Part shown: one piece after another, positions 51,272 to 51,873 of the stretch | How positions within the stretch are numbered: the first letter of the stretch is position 1 | Layout: each line of letters starts with the position of its first letter | From: a candidate division WS1 bacterium | GTDB taxonomy: Bacteria; Armatimonadota; Zipacnadia; Zipacnadales; UBA5352 | NCBI GenBank assembly: GCA_012522765.1 | Contig: JAAYJW010000407.1 | Span: forward strand, 1 to 51,873 | Reading direction: 5' to 3' | Length of the DNA stretch: 51,873 bases | Program-made: the position numbers and the translations under genes | Notes under the pieces: model-generated | Seen by the model: the letters and a program-made list of their open reading frames with translations, nothing else | What the model was told of the DNA's origin: nothing | Databases searched by the model: none

Positions 51272-51304
51272 GCGCATACCGGATTGACAGACTGCGAGGC
51301 CATT

Positions 51305-51324
51305 GACAGGCCGGAAAGCCTGTC
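51305..51324. repeat. REP-like hairpin, copy 2 (GACAGGC-CGGAAA-GCCTGTC)
   Basis: Near-identical to 20102-20121. Confidence 0.7.
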
Positions 51325-51330
51325 CTAACC

Positions 51331-51390
51331 TGTCGTCGTTGCCGTCGCTGTCGTTGCTTTCGCTGCCTTTGTTGCTTTCGTTGCTGCCTT
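51331..51390. repeat. Degenerate low-complexity tandem tract (GTTGCTTTCGYTGCC-like units)
   Basis: Trinucleotide-phased GTC/GTT/GCT/TTC units, with an 18-nt near-repeat GTTGCTTTCGCTGCCTTT / GTTGCTTTCGTTGCTGCC. Confidence 0.6.
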
Positions 51391-51393
51391 GAA

Positions 51394-51469
51394 TGGGGTG
51401 GGCGATGGGAATCGAACCCACAACCACCTGAGCCACAGTCAGGTGCTCTGCCTTTGAGCTACGCCCACC
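51394..51469 (-). tRNA. tRNA-His (anticodon GTG)
   Basis: Loop CTGTGGC, C73 discriminator with an extra G-1, encoded CCA. Confidence 0.94.
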
Positions 51470-51521
51470 ACTATACCGCGACGACGGCTATTACGAACAT
51501 GTGATCTGGGACGGACAACAC

Positions 51522-51597
51522 TGGCGCGCCCGGCCCGATTCGAACGGGCGACCAGCGGCTTAGAAGGCCGCTGCTCTATCCACTGAGCTACGGGCGC
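51522..51597 (-). tRNA. tRNA-Arg (anticodon TCT)
   Basis: GCGCCCG/CGGGCGC acceptor, loop CTTCTAA, GTTCGAATC, encoded CCA. Confidence 0.95.
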
Positions 51598-51610
51598 ATG
51601 CTGGAAAAGG

Positions 51611-51685
51611 TGGAGCGGGCGATGGGATTTGAACCCACGACCCTCAGCTTGGAAGGCTGACGCTCTACCGCTGAGCTACGCCCGC
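51611..51685 (-). tRNA. tRNA-Gly (anticodon TCC)
   Basis: GCGGGCG/CGCCCGC acceptor, loop CTTCCAA, GTTCAAATC, encoded CCA. Confidence 0.95.
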
Positions 51686-51726
51686 ACACTAACCGGATGT
51701 CATCGGACAAGCGCAATCGGCGCGCC

Positions 51727-51803
51727 TGGTCGGGGCGGCCGGATTTGAACCGGCGGCCTCCTGCTCCCAAAGCAGGCGCGCTTCCAAGCTGCGCCACGCC
51801 CCG
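51727..51803 (-). tRNA. tRNA-Pro (anticodon TGG)
   Basis: CGGGGCG/CGCCCCG acceptor, loop TTTGGGA, GTTCAAATC, encoded CCA. Confidence 0.95.
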
Positions 51804-51827
51804 ATCTCCGGCCGCTTGACCTTTGTA

Positions 51828-51857
51828 AGTATACCCAATCCCCGCGCCGCTCGTCAA
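51828..51857 (-). promoter_or_regulatory. Promoter of the tRNA operon: TTGACG-N18-TATACT
   Basis: -35 51857-51852 and -10 51833-51828 on the minus strand, about 25 nt upstream of tRNA-Pro. Confidence 0.8.
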
Positions 51858-51873
51858 GCCCACCTTTGCCTGC

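Noticed and set aside
51182-51436. 84-aa minus-strand ORF containing GSNESNKGSESNDSDGNDD and GQAFRPV
   Set aside because: It overlaps tRNA-Arg and tRNA-His and reads through the REP-like hairpin and low-complexity tract. Treated as a repeat artefact rather than a protein.

Overview
The window is about 52 kb of GC-rich bacterial chromosome and is almost entirely coding. The plus-strand half (about 0-20 kb) carries an exported protein-L-isoaspartate methyltransferase and a Lon-family protease. These are followed by a long Firmicutes-style translation/secretion superoperon: rimP-nusA-infB-DUF503-rbfA-nrnA-truB-ribF, then ffh-rpsP-khpA-ylqD-rimM-trmD-rplS-lepB-rnhB. After that come a prepilin-type protein, an MBL-fold hydrolase and a DegT aminotransferase. 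The middle contains a Ycf46-like AAA ATPase, a creatininase-family protein, an orphan RHH protein and several exported hypothetical proteins. It also holds a diderm envelope-biogenesis operon on the minus strand: tamB - ECF sigma - bamA - ompH/skp - lipoprotein - lpxD. The minus-strand right half has lipA, an exported peroxiredoxin, aroF, nagB-like, valS, lon, clpX, clpP, tig and a seven-tRNA cluster. The clearest regulatory signals are a T-box leader upstream of valS (GUC specifier, TGGTACC box, terminator), a promoter plus intrinsic-terminator leader upstream of rimP-nusA, and near-consensus promoters for ffh, aroF and the tRNA operon. LpxD/BamA/TamB combined with Gram-positive-like gene order and a T-box suggests a diderm Terrabacteria-type lineage (Armatimonadota-like). 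That assignment is inference only. No CRISPR array, prophage, transposase or rRNA was recognised. The least-explained material is the envelope operon with an embedded sigma factor and novel lipoprotein, the exported hypothetical pair next to lpxD, and REP-like palindromes shared between distant intergenic sites.
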